Shown here piece by piece: positions 1-26,880 of a stretch of DNA of 64,000 nt. A program made the translations under genes and the position numbers. The stretch covers positions 62,001-126,000 of the forward strand of contig VWPU01003186.1 of NCBI GenBank assembly GCA_013398955.1, given 5' to 3'. Position 1 is the stretch's first letter; the number at the start of each line of letters is the position of its first letter. Under the pieces are notes generated by a model. It was not told where the DNA came from, searched no databases, and saw nothing but the letters and a program-made list of their open reading frames with translations. This DNA is from Callaeas wilsoni. Lineage: Eukaryota > Chordata > Aves > Passeriformes > Callaeidae.

Positions 1-13623
<13,623 letters not shown>

Positions 13624-13643
<20 letters not shown>

Positions 13644-13716
13644 CTGTAACTGAGCTGCTGCTCTGGGCCTTACCTAGAACCACCTCGTGTTCTGGCGGAG
13701 AGCATGGCCTCCGCAT
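13624..13716 (-). CDS. Upstream ORF overlapping the CLCN1 start
   Basis: In the presumed CLCN1 5' leader an ATG at 13716 opens a 30-codon ORF that ends at TAG 13626-13624, overlapping the CLCN1 ATG (13643) in another frame. A second ATG at 13705 opens a 12-codon frame ending before the main start. If transcription starts near the TATA box, both precede the main start. I do not claim a stable peptide. Confidence 0.35.
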
Positions 13717-13846
13717 TCACTGCTGATCCTTCCTTTCTCTCTCTCCTCAGACTTGTCTTGTTCCCGCACTCTCTTTCTCTCTGCCCCTCCTCCTCCTCCT
13801 TGTGCCTCTCTCACTTTCTTCCCTTCCTGCCCAAAGGGTTCAACTA

Positions 13847-13854
13847 TATTTATA
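13847..13854 (-). promoter_or_regulatory. CLCN1: Probable CLCN1 core promoter, TATA box
   Basis: The minus strand reads CTATAAATATAG, containing a perfect TATAAATA about 200 bp upstream of the first CLCN1 ATG. It is also one base from a MEF2 site, fitting a muscle gene. E-boxes lie just upstream (13870-13875 CACATG; 13935-13940 CAGGTG on plus). Transcription would start near 13.82 kb. Inference from sequence only. Confidence 0.55.
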
Positions 13855-13934
13855 GCAACCTTCCTCTGCCACATGATTCCCCAGTGCCGTGTCTGATCTC
13901 AGCAAAAGGCAATAACTCTGCCGGGATTGAATAT

Positions 13935-13940
13935 CAGGTG
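13935..13940. promoter_or_regulatory. E-box (CAGGTG/CACCTG) upstream of the CLCN1 TATA box
   Basis: A CANNTG motif of the kind bound by myogenic bHLH factors, about 85 bp upstream of the putative TATA box. A six-base motif is common by chance; position and the gene's muscle expression are the only support. Confidence 0.3.
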
Positions 13941-16900
13941 TGAGCAAGAGGGGAACTCCTGAAGGAGAGGGAGGGGGCAGGGGAAGGAGATGGTATGACA
14001 GACAGAGCTACAAGCACAGAGACAGAAAGACAGGAGGAAGCAGAAATGATTATCCAGGATATCTCTTCTTTCACAGCTCCCCATCCCACGCACACCCTGT
14101 TTGCAATGAGAACAAAGGTCAGTGGGCTTCCTCATTTTCTCCCCAGAGGCCAGGTGTCCTAAAGACTGAGCAACAATCATAAAGATGCCAGCAACTATGG
14201 TGAGATGGAATGAGATGGGTGTTCACTCAGTGTCCCAAGACAATTTTTCTAAGTCCACAGTTGACAACAGCAAGCCCTAATGGAGAAGTCAGGCATCCCT
14301 GTAAACTGCTGAACATTACAGTCTAGTCTCAGCCTTCCCATGTGTTCTTATGGGGAATACTTTGCACTTCAAAAGACGTCACCAAACTTGTCTATGGGTA
14401 CTCAATTACAGGTGTATGCAGAAATTTAATTCTTCTTGATGCTCACTTTTTCACAGACTAGAGCATTCAACAGCTTCTCCTCTCCACTCTGCCACTTGCT
14501 TCTCAGCCAGGGAGAGAAGCAACGAGCTCAGCCAACACCAGTGAGCTACCAGCCAGCAATAGGAATGAGAAGCATGTTACAGCAGCTTGGCCTAGAGACA
14601 CCTCCCCGTGCTGTCAGTGTGCTGCCTGTAACCATATGTCTTCTGAGGGCTATTAATTAAGGAGGAGCAGAGAGTTCAAGATCCCAGAAACTGCATACAA
14701 GAAAAAAAGACCTCACATGCCAAGCTACTCATACTGAGTAAGAGATCTGCGGGCAGGATGGCGTGGAGAGAAGGGCAAAACACTCTTTTTTGGGTCGAGA
14801 GCAGTGGTCTCATTATTTCATTTTGCAGACTCCTGTAAAGCATTCCTTCTTTCACTTTTTTTCAGTCTGCATGGTCCTCGAGAGTAAGGTAGAAAGAAAA
14901 TCTCCAAGAGGAAGACACACTTAACTTCTTCCACAAACCATCTCCTTGAATGTTCCTACTAAGATATGGATATCCATTAGCAGTAATATCCTGGGGACAA
15001 GGTTAGTCTGTACAACCCACAACTGATACCAGGCCAGGCAAGCACTGAATATTTACGAAAGCAAAATCAGTGCTGCCCCAAAACTTACAGACTCTCGCGT
15101 TTCATTCTCACCAGCACTCACTTTACTGTTGACAAGCACTATTTTCTGGCGGAAGACTGTGCTCCATAGGTAGGACAAAACTCGTAATGAATTACCTTAA
15201 AGAAGAGTTTCTAAGTGACTGTGTCTAGGAAATCAGAGAAAAACATTTGGATACCCTCACAGGTTACCATCAAAAAGGCACTAATTGCTCCCAGCCTATT
15301 GAGATGGTTTTGGAAGACCATTGTCGTTATGACTTATATAAAAAATGATGCATAGCGCATATTATATAGTGTATAAAATATAAAAAAAAGGTCTAAAATA
15401 TAAGGTACATCATGTATAGGAAGCCTAAAAACTGAACACAGTATGGCCCAGCAAACATCAAAACTGTAATACAGCACCAGATCTTCAGTCACTATTGTAT
15501 GTACTGGAGGAGAACACACATCACAGCCACTGCAGAAAACGAATGAGGACCTTTACCCAAAAGTGCACTCTTCTAGCTCTTGTTTTTCAAGAGGCACAAG
15601 AATGGCACATTAGAAATTGCTGCAGTATAAAAATGAACCCTCCACTGCCAGTTAATCAAACTCTGTCTTGCATGATACTGTTCTGTAATTTCCACGGGAA
15701 ATAATGATATAATAATAGCCTAAAATAGGATGATTCTACCCTGAAAGGCTTTTTCCAAGAACTGTCCCTCTCAGCTTCCAAACTAGCCACAGCCTCACTC
15801 ACCTTATCAATAAAAGCATGAAGGACCCCAAGGCCAGCACTCACCAAGTGACTCCAGATGCTTCTTGAACAAGAAGCTTTTACTATCCTCAGCAGGACGA
15901 CATCCTACAAACCCTCCGAGCCCTCACTTGTGCTTCCCACAGCGTAATACACCTCAGCCAGTGCACGGAATGGTAGAGTGGTAACTACGCAGCTGATCCT
16001 GAACAATCACGGTGTGTGTGGTGGTACCTATGCACCAGGAAAGACCTAGCTCATCTGTAGCTAAGGACCTAGTATTCAACTAATTCCCACTTGTCATCAA
16101 ACAGCATCTCTGCCTCTAGTCTCTGTACTCAGATATTGTCTACCAAGGAAATGACTGAGAACTGAAATTCATCATTTCAATGCATGACAAAATATATGCA
16201 ATCTCTAGAGATACTGGATTTACGTCACAATATTTCCTGTGTCCTGAACACTAATCTTACCCTGCTACTCAGCTTATAAATCAACCATCTCCCTCTTTCC
16301 CCTAGGAGGTGAAAATGCTCTGTCAGCTCTTTGGAAATTATTAACAATCCTTGCTATTTCACAAGGTACCAATAATCTCCGTCACAGGCTCCAGCCTCAC
16401 TGACACTACTCTAGATAAATTCAAAGCAGCTACTCTCCACTTGTGTTTGCTCTGAGATCTGCTGCTTCTATTTCACACTCTAAGAAGAACTTGTAGACCC
16501 AACAGTTTGTCCTCTTTTTCCAGCTGGCACAGCTGACCTAATGAAAAGTAAAGTTCTGGCTTTACTCATCATCTTTTCCATGTTTTCAGACCTGCTGAGT
16601 CCCATAAACACATATTACAGAGCACATCCTGAAAAAAATCTGCCTTTTTGCACTGCTGCTCATCAGCAAGTGCTGTCAAATCGCCCCTATCACTCTTCGT
16701 GCAATTTCCTGCCACAGATCTTCTTTCTATATTTTTCTTTATTGACTCTCTGTCTTGCTTTCTATTTCCCAGGCCTTGCTCTGCACTTCCACCAGGACTC
16801 ATCAACGGAGTACTGCTGTTGCTTCAGAGGTTACCAGCAGACTCAGGAGATTAGCACAGAGCTGGAGTAAGACATAAAGATAAGAGGAAGATGTCATAAT

Positions 16901-18913
16901 CATCTTGCACTAGCCACAAATACAGACGACCTGTATGTGTAGCTTGACTCCTCAGGTGCACCTAAGCCTCTTGAAAAGGCTCACAAGTTTCTAGACTCCC
17001 CCATGGCATGCAAGAGAAAAAGTACACAATTCATATGGTTCATATACAATTTTTTTCCCTTTGCTTATTACAGGCCCTAATGGGACTCCAAAGTGTGTTT
17101 CAAGGAGGACATCTCTGTGATAGATGAAAATACAGCTACAGTCCAAATTAGGGTATTAAGTGACAATAAAGGAAAGAACAGAAGCTGGAAGAACGGTCAC
17201 CCAATATGGGTCTCTTGTCCAGTCAGCCATCTATTTTTCTCCCTCCTCTTCCCAGTTTTCTCTCAGGTCCCCCTTTCTCTGCGTTTATTTCTCCTGAATG
17301 CTTTTCAGGATGAAGAAATATAATTCCTTTCCTTCCCATCCTACTGCCTTTATAGTGAAAGCTCTGATAGGCTGGGGGCAAAGGGGGGTAAGGATGTCTG
17401 AAGACTCGCACTTCTCCCATAGTCTCGTCCCAGGAGATTTACAACCTGCAATTCCAGTGCTATTAATCAACAGTGACAATCTTAATGTTCCCTATGCTCT
17501 GCCCACACAATTATCAGACATCGTAACTAACTTTGGAGACTTCTGATCATGCTAGAGCTTTTTTCGGTTTGTTCTGTAGCAGGTTCATCCTGAAAAATCT
17601 AGATCAGCTGCCACCAATGCTGCATACACAGACATTATAGCAGATGGTGATGCAGAGCCCTCTGCCACCCCAGACTGACAGGAGTGGAATTTGCTGAGGC
17701 GGAGTTATTGTTACTCAGAATCCTGCATGCAGAATAGAGAAACAATCATTTAAGAACAAAGCAAAAATGATATTCTGTGCTTGAGAAAGCCCAACCAAGA
17801 GGGCCACATATCTGTAAAGAAGATAATATGAAAGATAGTCTGTGGGACAAAAGAAACTGTAAAGGTGAAAAAGGGAGTTTTAAATGAGTAAGAGGAGAAA
17901 GGTGACAAAAAGATGACTGCTTAACAGTAACAGTCTCTAAGAGAACAACACAGAGGCAATAAGAGACAAAGCACCGAAGGGCACGAGGAGATGAGAATCT
18001 GGACAGGAAGAAGATACAGCAAGCATATTTTCCTTCAAGCAATACCTTTAGATAGAGCAAAAAAGAGTGAAAAGGCAGGAAAATTACTTCAGTAGATGTC
18101 AGATAATGCAATGGCTTCTAGATGAGAACAAAGCTCTTGACTAGGACATTTTATTAGACAAGATACCCATGGAGGCTTCAAAGAGCTACAGGAGGCAATT
18201 AGAGCTTTGGGAGAGAAAGAATGCTGTGAAAAGGGTTAGGAAGAGGGAGGGAGACTGGAAGAAAAGACAGCTTTTATAGTAAAAGAAATAAATAGATCAT
18301 GGACCGAGGCTTGAACAGTAGCAAAAGATAGAAATTTAAGCTGTGCAGGGGCACATAGTAAGCCAGGCTGAATATGGAGAGACAATGACAGAGAACTCTC
18401 AGAGGACACTTGAAAGAAGGGTTGAGTTCACAGCAGAAAGTAAAAAGAAAAAGACCAGAAAGTTTAAGGGCTTTCATCATGGAGAAATAACAAGATAATA
18501 TGATGGTATTCAAGTAGACATGTACTGACTAATAGTAGACTGAGTAGAGCAGAATTGACAGAAACAGGGCACATTTTGAGAATCATCAGCTTTTGATAAC
18601 TCAAGAAGAAAGAGGCAGAATGGAGAAAAAAAATCTCACAGCTGAGATCAGATAAATACTTACAGGAACACAAAGACATGAAGGAGCCACTGAAGTAGAT
18701 GTTGGAATAGATGAATTTGGAAGGAAGCTTGAACAGATCAGGATAGGGCATGATGGCAGTGCAGTATGACATGATATGACAATATGATATGCCATGACTT
18801 GGCAAAAACCAAAGGAGCTTTAAAGGGGCAGGATTATGTCTCAGTTCCAGAAACAACCCAACTGTGGCAGTCTGCACAGGGCACCATGTCCATATCGATG
18901 ATGCCACCTAAAG

Positions 18914-18971
18914 TAAATTACTTGTTAACTCAAGGTTGTCTTTAAATTACTTGTTAACTCAAGGTTGTCTT
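18914..18971 (+). repeat. Perfect 29-bp tandem duplication
   Basis: Two adjacent identical copies of a 29-bp unit beginning 'taaattacttgttaactcaa', in the CASP2-CLCN1 intergenic region. Confidence 0.95.
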
Positions 18972-21900
18972 GTCCTACATCACAATGTGGTCACAAGTTG
19001 AACTGAGAGCAAAAAGAACAAGCAGAAAGAACTTCAACAAACCCAGTGACAAGAGCAAGACACAGAAAATCAGATGAAAGAGAAGACAGCAAAATTAGGT
19101 TTTATAAATGGATCCAAACTCATTCAGAGCTTTAAAGTGAATCTGACTGTCCTGGTGAGCTCTCAGGTAAAAACCATCTGGCTTCAAAACTCAAAACAGA
19201 ACAGCCTTTATTAGAATAAAAATAAGATTATTTGATTCTTTTAAATAGAGAAAACGTCAAGCATGTAAGTCAGGAAGCACAGAAATAAATATATAGTCTA
19301 TACACAACTCTTCCTCACCCACTGTGACCTTGGTTGCAATTAAGTTGATGACCTTCTGAGCTGCTAAAATTTTGTGCTTACACTCTATTGCCTAGGAGAT
19401 TGTTTCCATATCTCCACAGCTTGGATGCCTCCTCCCCTACAGCTGCCCCTCTTCTTAAATTGCAGCCCTCAATTCCCTTGGTGATTCTCTACCCTACAGC
19501 ACCCCGTAGCTTCTATTAAATAATTTCTTCTTTTCATCTGCTGAAAGGCTTTCCAAATGAAGAGGTGTATTACTGGTGAGGTAGAAAAATGAATATCTCG
19601 TCTTAGGATAAACCAAGAACAAATCAAATAGGCACAGTGTGTATGCAAGCACCAAAAGAAGAAAAAAAGTAATTACTAAAAATTAATATTAGACTACTGA
19701 GAAGGAGAAAACTTTTTCTAACTGGATTGTGCATCCAAAAGCAGCTAAAGTCAGTGAGAACTGGCAAACACTCAATTAACTGATTGAAGTGGATTCAGTG
19801 GATTTCTTATTTTCTAGGAGAAAAATTTTGCATCACAAATATTCTCTGATGTAGTCAGCTTGAAGACATTTTTAGCAGAAAGGACCAAGGAACATCTAGG
19901 AAATACAGACTTATCTCGAATGATCAAAACTTATTAAGGATATCTCTAAGCTAGTGAATTTGTTATTATTTCAGCACAGAGAATCTGCAGCTTGTACCTT
20001 TCTTTCCCTTCTTCCTGTAGATTGCTTGTTGCACAGGTAAAATGAGTAATTGCCCATTAGATCTGTCAATCCTGCCACGACAAACAGCCTGACCGACACC
20101 ACAAGGTTGGAAAGAAAGTGCACCGATGATCTGTGCAGAGCTGGCCTGCCACAGGCTCCTGGGTTTGAATCAGATTTGGCTAAGTGGAGAATGATGCTTC
20201 TTATGTAAAACATAGCCACCTAGGAAGACGCGTGGTCATAGTTGAAAGGTTTAGGTGGAGGAACTGGCTTGTGAAGGGAAATTTTTTGGGAAAGTTTCAA
20301 GGACATGTTTGTGGTACACCTGAGCTGGGGTTGGTCAAGATGAAGGAGCCACGAGTATGAACAGAGTATCTCTAGGAGGCCATGGCTAGGATTAGAGGTA
20401 TGCAAGAAAAATAATTTCATTTTCCTGATATATGTTCAACTTTCAAATGCCTGGAAAGTAATTTCTCTGAAGTCCTATGATCTATAGATCTCTATGAGAG
20501 CGATCACATTACCTAATTTAGGGCACTTGAGGAGCAGACTAGTTGAAACAGTCCTAATTTTTTATGTACTGGAACGAGTGATCAAGAAGCTCGATGCAAG
20601 GAAAAAAAAATAATTTTCAGCCTGCTCAGCTCTCCATTCCTGCTGATGGATGTCCATGTGAATATCAGTAAAGAAGGGATCAGGAATACCCTTAGAAATG
20701 AGGAAAGGGACTGTGTTTTCTGATTGCAGCAGAGCTATAATCCACTATAAAAATTTTCTCAGTAACACTTGGCTCCTGCTTACATTTCAGACTCTTGACA
20801 TGGCTGGAGCAAATGCTATGAGCTACTTGCATGAACCATGGTTGCTAAGTACTAGTTGTTGGCAGTGCTGTTTTGTCCTGTCCTGTCTCAGATAACTGAG
20901 ATACAGGATGTCAATAGAAGGGCTGTAGTGCAGATGTGTTATCACCACCACTGAGGATTTTTTTATATAACTTATTTACTAGGACAATTATACTAGTTAG
21001 TCCTGCAAAGTTTTGACTAAGCTTCCTGTTTTCCTTCTCCTTCCCCCATCTAAATGCAGATACCCATACAAAAACACCTAACCCTCCAGCACAGCAGCGG
21101 TCTTGCCTGTTTTCCATAAAACAATCCCTGGTGGTAATACGAGATAAAGACTAAGGTAAACACAGGGAAGATAGTATTTCTCTTGGCAGCCTGAATAATA
21201 AATCCATCACAAATGAGGGCAAAGAAATTCCCCTGCAGCAATAACCTTTGCTGTTATCACTGGCTGCTGATACAGGGATGATAGTGAGAGTCAGCATGAC
21301 ATTCACTGGACTCCCTCTTCTATCAGCCCCTTGCTTTGACTTGTAGGAAAGTCCTGGGGGAAGGGAAGAAGAACTGCATCAACCACGTGCATCCAGGTTG
21401 ACGTACTGGGCCACTCTTTGGCATGAGGGCTGCAGAATGTCTTTCCTCTGTCGAGCTTAGTAAGCTAGAGCTGCTGTGCACCTATTAGGAAGAGCCAATT
21501 TTGATCCTCACAAGGGGCAAACAGGTGCAAGAAGTACACCAGGGCCATGAGCGGAAACAATCTCCAGATGCCAAAGAGACAGGTAGCTTAGTATACTAAG
21601 CCCAGGACAAGATAAATCAGCAGAAGAAATTGCAGGAAATTCTCCATAAATGGCATTGTGTCCCAGGGCATTTAATGTCCATGCCATCTAAAAATATTCA
21701 TCTGGAACAGGAGTCCAGGAAGGGCCTGTAGGTCAACACTGGAAACTATTGACCAAGGTCAGGAATGATGGAGAGATAATGGGCCAATGAAAAAGAAGGT
21801 GCAGAGAATAAATGGTGGAAACTATTCTGGCTTTCACTTAAGTTGGGAACCAAAATTCGTTCTATGAGCTGCTAAACTCAGATTGTTTATGAGAAATTAC

Positions 21901-24669
21901 AGATTTTTGGATGTTATGTTTGTTCAAGAGCATTGCTCACAGTTCTGCTCTTGCATTATTAGGTGTTCAGAATCAGCAATAATGCCTAAGAGTACTTCTG
22001 GTATCTTATTCAAGCACTGTCCTTGGTCTGGGGTGTATATGAACTTTTTCCTGTCTATATCAGAGCCAGATTCTATTTCACATTATGTCTGTATATTTTG
22101 ATAGAAATGAGTCAGTGAACAAAGAAAAAGCAGAGATGGACTTTGTGAAATGTTTTATATCCCACTCGCTCTGCTGGGTTTTCTTGCATCAGGAAGAGTT
22201 GTTGCTCTCTGGCAGGTGCACTGGCTGAGCTGGGGACTTTTACTTGGGAAGAGAAGGACAGAAATGCTTCAGACCATTGGTTTTTGGGCACTATGAGGAC
22301 CACGAGCTCACACAAGTCTGCAGGCTCCTCAGACCCACCATGCTGAGGGACAAGATATGCCACGTGCTGAAGACTCATTGCTCTGGGAAGAAGATGCAGC
22401 TGACCCTGCCATGGCAGTCCTCAGTCCACAGGAGGGTCTGGACCCAGCTTTGAATTTTTCTTACAGAGCTGCATTGGAAATAAGAGGCAGATATCACTGA
22501 GAAGACAGGAGATCAGCACTCCCTAAAGGATTCCTACTACACCCTCTAACCAGATAAGAAGCATATCACCTGCATCCTGGCAGAAGACAGCACTCATGTT
22601 AAGGATCTGAAGTAGACTAAAGAAGGACTGAGGCCTTTTCATGTGGACCTGTTCTCTTTAGATACCAATATGGAGTCCTTCATTAACATCCATGTCTTCT
22701 GGAAATGTTTCACTTTTTTGGTCACATCTCTTAACAGATTAAAAAGCTTCTTTGTTTTTATGTGGTTTTCCATTTGATCCATTCTAACGGATGTTTTGAC
22801 CCTTGTTGCTTCCACGGGGGTGTTGACTCTAAGCGCATTTTGGTCACCATGAAGTGGTGGTTTCAGCTGAGAAGTTGAATTGTTTAGCGTGGTATATCAG
22901 GTTCAGCTGATACTCTGTTATGGAATCAGTTGTGTCAGTCCTCCATATTCAGCAGCAATATGTCATCAGCTGATGATTGTTCATTCTCTTTAGACAAGAT
23001 CCTTTCACTACAGAACCTAACACGCTGATCCGGAAAAGCGGAAAGAAGAGAGAAGCCTACACATATGAAGAAGAGTTGGGTTGGAAGCGGAAACCACTAG
23101 AGGTTCTGAGAGTGAAAAATCTTTGTGGAAGGATTTGGAAAAGGTGTTCCAGAGTATCTTAGCATATTCTGTTAATCCACTACACTATTATTACACTACC
23201 TACTTGCTACACAGCATTCAAATGGTTTCCCACAGTGACGGAACAGTAAAAGAGAATAAAGGTGACATACGACACCTCGGCTAGAACTAATGGGGAGTGA
23301 GAACTCCCATGGGGAAGGACTACTTCTTGTAGGTATTCTGAGGGCTTACATTGAGGGGCTACTAGTCAGGGTGGAACAAGGCTCTGTACCTGAGCTCTGC
23401 ACAGAAAAGGCTGCCTGTCACACTGTGCACCTGCCTAATCAAAAGCCAGTGATGCATCAGACCCTGACCTTCTTAGTCTCCCTTGTTCTACATTTCCAGA
23501 CAAAGTATCAAGTCTGGTCTTTTATCTTTTGGTATGAGGCAGTTATAAGGAAAAAAAAAAGAACTTTTCTGGGGTCATGGCATAAGAGTAGTTGATATTG
23601 CTTTTGAAATATTGCTGGGTTAAAGAAGAGAGAACACACAGAAATTCAAGATTTTTCAGCATTGGCCTGAACTGTCACAGCTGTCCCAAAACTGTGAGTG
23701 GCATAAAGAAAGGATGGTCATATTCCCTTCCTTGCACCAGTTCTGATATGTCTGTCTGAGCACTGTGAAAGGTAAACTGATGGAAAACACTCATGTCTTC
23801 ATGCAGTTAACTGCTCAGAGTTGTGCTCTGAGCGAGTTCACCATGGGTCATGGAAGCAGCACTTAAGTACAAAGCTGTTCATGTGGCTGTCAATAGATCA
23901 TGTCAGCCACAATGTACACGCTCACATGCAGCACTAAAACACGTGTAGGCAAGAGAACTTTGCTTAGCCCTTGCTTCATCTTCCCAAAAGTAAGATTTCC
24001 ATGCACCTCTGGAATAAAGTTCCTACATCACGCTGACTCTTTCTTCTGTCACTGCCCTGTTGCACAGCTGCCGTGTGTTTAATCCTGCTTTTGCCTTTAC
24101 CCTTCCTGGAAAGCTTAGGTGAACCTGCAGCTCTTTGCCCTTTGAGCCAGGAGCGTTATGGACTTCAAACTAATGGAAATGAGGTCTCCAACATGCCCTA
24201 TTTCTGTATGGAATTGGAACTAAAAGCAGCCTGCCCTCAGTACCATGTCCTCTACGGCTGATAACAAACTTGGTGCCAAGCAGAATTAATATCAAATACC
24301 TCTCTGGTCTGGATAAGCGCTCACAGGGCATTAGTAAGTTATTCTAGAAGAGTAAAAACAGACTGACTGAAGAATTTTACATGGCTTTAACAGGATGATT
24401 GAGCAATAAAATTACAGATGAAAAGTTCCAATAAATCTGAAGTGATTAAGGATGAGTAGACATTCTACCTTTGCATACACAAGAACTGTTCAACTATTTA
24501 AGCTCTCGATATGTAAGAATGAGATCTTGGGGTTACACAATAATCATAATGACCTCTTTAGCATTTATTTAGAACTATGGTTAAGAAGTAGGAAAATAAT
24601 ACCTAATTAAATACAATGTGCAACACAAGTACATTGACTAATGTTTGCTTTCTGTTTCCTCTAGTCTCA

Positions 24670-24850
24670 AAAAGAATATAGTAGAACTGGAAGGGTTTCA
24701 GAGGATGGTCAAATTATGGAATAGCTGCTGTATGAGGAACAGCTAAGTGGACTGGAACCTCTCAGGTTGGAAAGGACAATGAGGTCTGGACACAAATAAA
24801 ATATTGAGCTGTATGCAGAAAATTAACCAAGAAGGTTAATTTGGCTGTAT
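24670..24850 (+). mobile_element. CR1 LINE fragment (degenerate)
   Basis: Sense CR1 traces: 'gaactggaagggtttcagag', 'tatgaggaacagctaagtgg', 'ggacaatgaggtctgg'. Weakly preserved. Confidence 0.5.
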
Positions 24851-25094
24851 CTCAGAAGGTAGGGTCTTGTTCTATTGAAGTCATAACTCCTTGGAATTTA
24901 GATGCAGGCAAAAAGTTTTAATTTGCTTTTCTGTAATAGAAGTAAATGACAAGATTGTGTGAGTCATTTAACAGCAAGAGTAGATAAGAGAGTTCATTAC
25001 AGACAAGGAATTAAAAATACATTCTGTGTCATATTTAGTAGACAATAATCTTGTAGACCAGTGGGTAATTTGCACTGCTGTTTCTCTGAGTACT

Positions 25095-26880
25095 TCAGTT
25101 AATTACAGAATTACAGAATATTTGAGCTTTGGATGGGACACCTGCTGTCTTGTCCACGTTCAAGCCATGTCAGCAGGAGAAAGTTGCCTTAGGCTGTGTC
25201 CAGACAGCTTTTGGATGTGTCCAAGGATGCAACAACCACTCCAGGCAAACCTGTGACAGTGCTCAGTCATGCAAAAGCCTCTTTATGTTCAGACAGAAAT
25301 TCCTGTGTTTCAATTTGTGCTCATTCCATCTTGTCCTGTGACTGGGCTCTACTGAGAAGAGAATGGCTCCACCATCTTCAGTCTTCCATCAGATAATAAG
25401 ACCTCTCCTGAGCCTTTCCTGAACAATCCCAGCTCTTTCAGCCTTTCCTTAGATGTGAGACACTTCTGTCTTTTCATCATCTTTCTGGCCTTTTGCAGAA
25501 CCCTCTCCAGTAGCTCCACAGGTTTTATGAACTGGGGAGCTCAGACCTGGACACAGGACTCCAGGCATAGCCTCATCACAGCTAAGTGGAAGGATGTCCT
25601 GCTGATCACAACCTTTGAAGCCCCGCAGTTCAGCCAGTTTTCAATTCACTCTGAGGCCCACTTGTCCAGCCTGTACTTAATCAGTTTACTATGAGGATGT
25701 GGTGGGAGACAAGAGCATTGCTAAAGTAAAGATAGACATAATCCACTGCTCTTCCTTCATCCACCAATCCATCTCATCTGATCACTGAACTATATGTTGG
25801 TTAAGTGTGATTTTCCCTTCACAATTCCATGCTGGCTACTCCCAGTCATCTTTCTGTCCTTCATGTGTCTGGAAATGGTTCCCAAGATGAGTTGCTCTAT
25901 CACCTTTATGGGGATTGAGCTGAAGTGGGTCAGCCTGCAGTTTGCTGGACTTCTTGCTCCTTTTGAAGATAGGAGAGACATTTGTTGTCTTCCTGTCCTC
26001 AGTTACCACTCTGAATCCCTATGACCTTTGAAAGATAATAGAGAGTGGCCTTGCAATCCAACTGACAAACTCGCTCACACTGGTAGGCGCATGCCATCAG
26101 GTTCCATGGATCTGTGCATGCCCAGTTTGTTTAAATGTTGTCTGACCTCATCCTCCTCCAAAGAGGGTCCTTGCTCTTCATTATCTTCTTTAGAATCAAT
26201 TTGCTTTGATTCTTTAGAAGAGGGCCCATGTTTTCCATTGCCTTAATTTTGCTGCTGGTACACCTGTAGAAGCCTTTCTTGTTGCCCTTCATGTCCCTCA
26301 CAAGATTAAACTCCAGATGAGCTTCGGTTTTCTTAACCTCATCCTTGCACACGTGGCTGGTGTCCGTAGATTCCTCCCAGCTCACCCGTTTAAGTTTAGT
26401 CAGGAGCTCCTTCCTAATTCATACAGACCTCCTGCTGCCTTTGCTTGATTTCCTGCTCATCAGGATGGATCATTCCTAAGCTTGGAGGAGATGATTCCTG
26501 TACAACGACCAGCTCTCTTGGACCCCTCTTCCCTTCAGGGCCATTTCCCCTGGGATTCTTTCAAGAACATCCCTGAAGTGTCAAAGACTTTTCTCCTGAA
26601 CTCCAGGACTGAGATCTTGTTTTGAGATCTTCTCGCTCCTCAGATCCAGAGGCTGTCCTGAATGTTCACACCCCTAACCAGTCCTTCCTCCTTTGTAAGT
26701 ATCAGGTCCAGCAGAGCACCTCTTCTTGCTGTGTCCTTGATTATCTTGTTACGAACTTGTTGGGAATGCACTCCAGAAGCCTCCAGGGTTGCTTGTGCCT
26801 TGCTCTTGCTGCTGCAGCAGGTTGCTTCCAGGGACTGAGAACACGACCTCTTCCAATTGTCTGAAGAAAGCATCATCTAA
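25095..26880 (-). mobile_element. Long CR1 LINE copy with decayed ORF2 and an internal deletion
   Basis: About 1.8 kb in minus orientation. Minus-strand frames show CR1 ORF2 pieces in order: ARRGALLDLILTKEEGLVRG (26.64-26.88 kb), LVRDMKGNKKGFYRCTSSKI (26.13-26.39 kb), the reverse-transcriptase start SSIPIKVIEQLILGTISRHM with SSQHGIVKGKSHLTN (25.79-25.98 kb), then a diverged VDEGRAVDYVYL. Near 25.59 kb the sequence jumps from the reverse transcriptase to the 3' part, so the middle of ORF2 is deleted. Stops and frameshifts make it inactive. The 3' end is near 25.1 kb. Confidence 0.88.

Noticed and set aside
22190..22450. Possible coding remnant around 22.2-22.45 kb
   Set aside because: Both strands have medium-length frames with somewhat protein-like composition, but no family match, no splice sites that close a frame, and no neighbour to support it.
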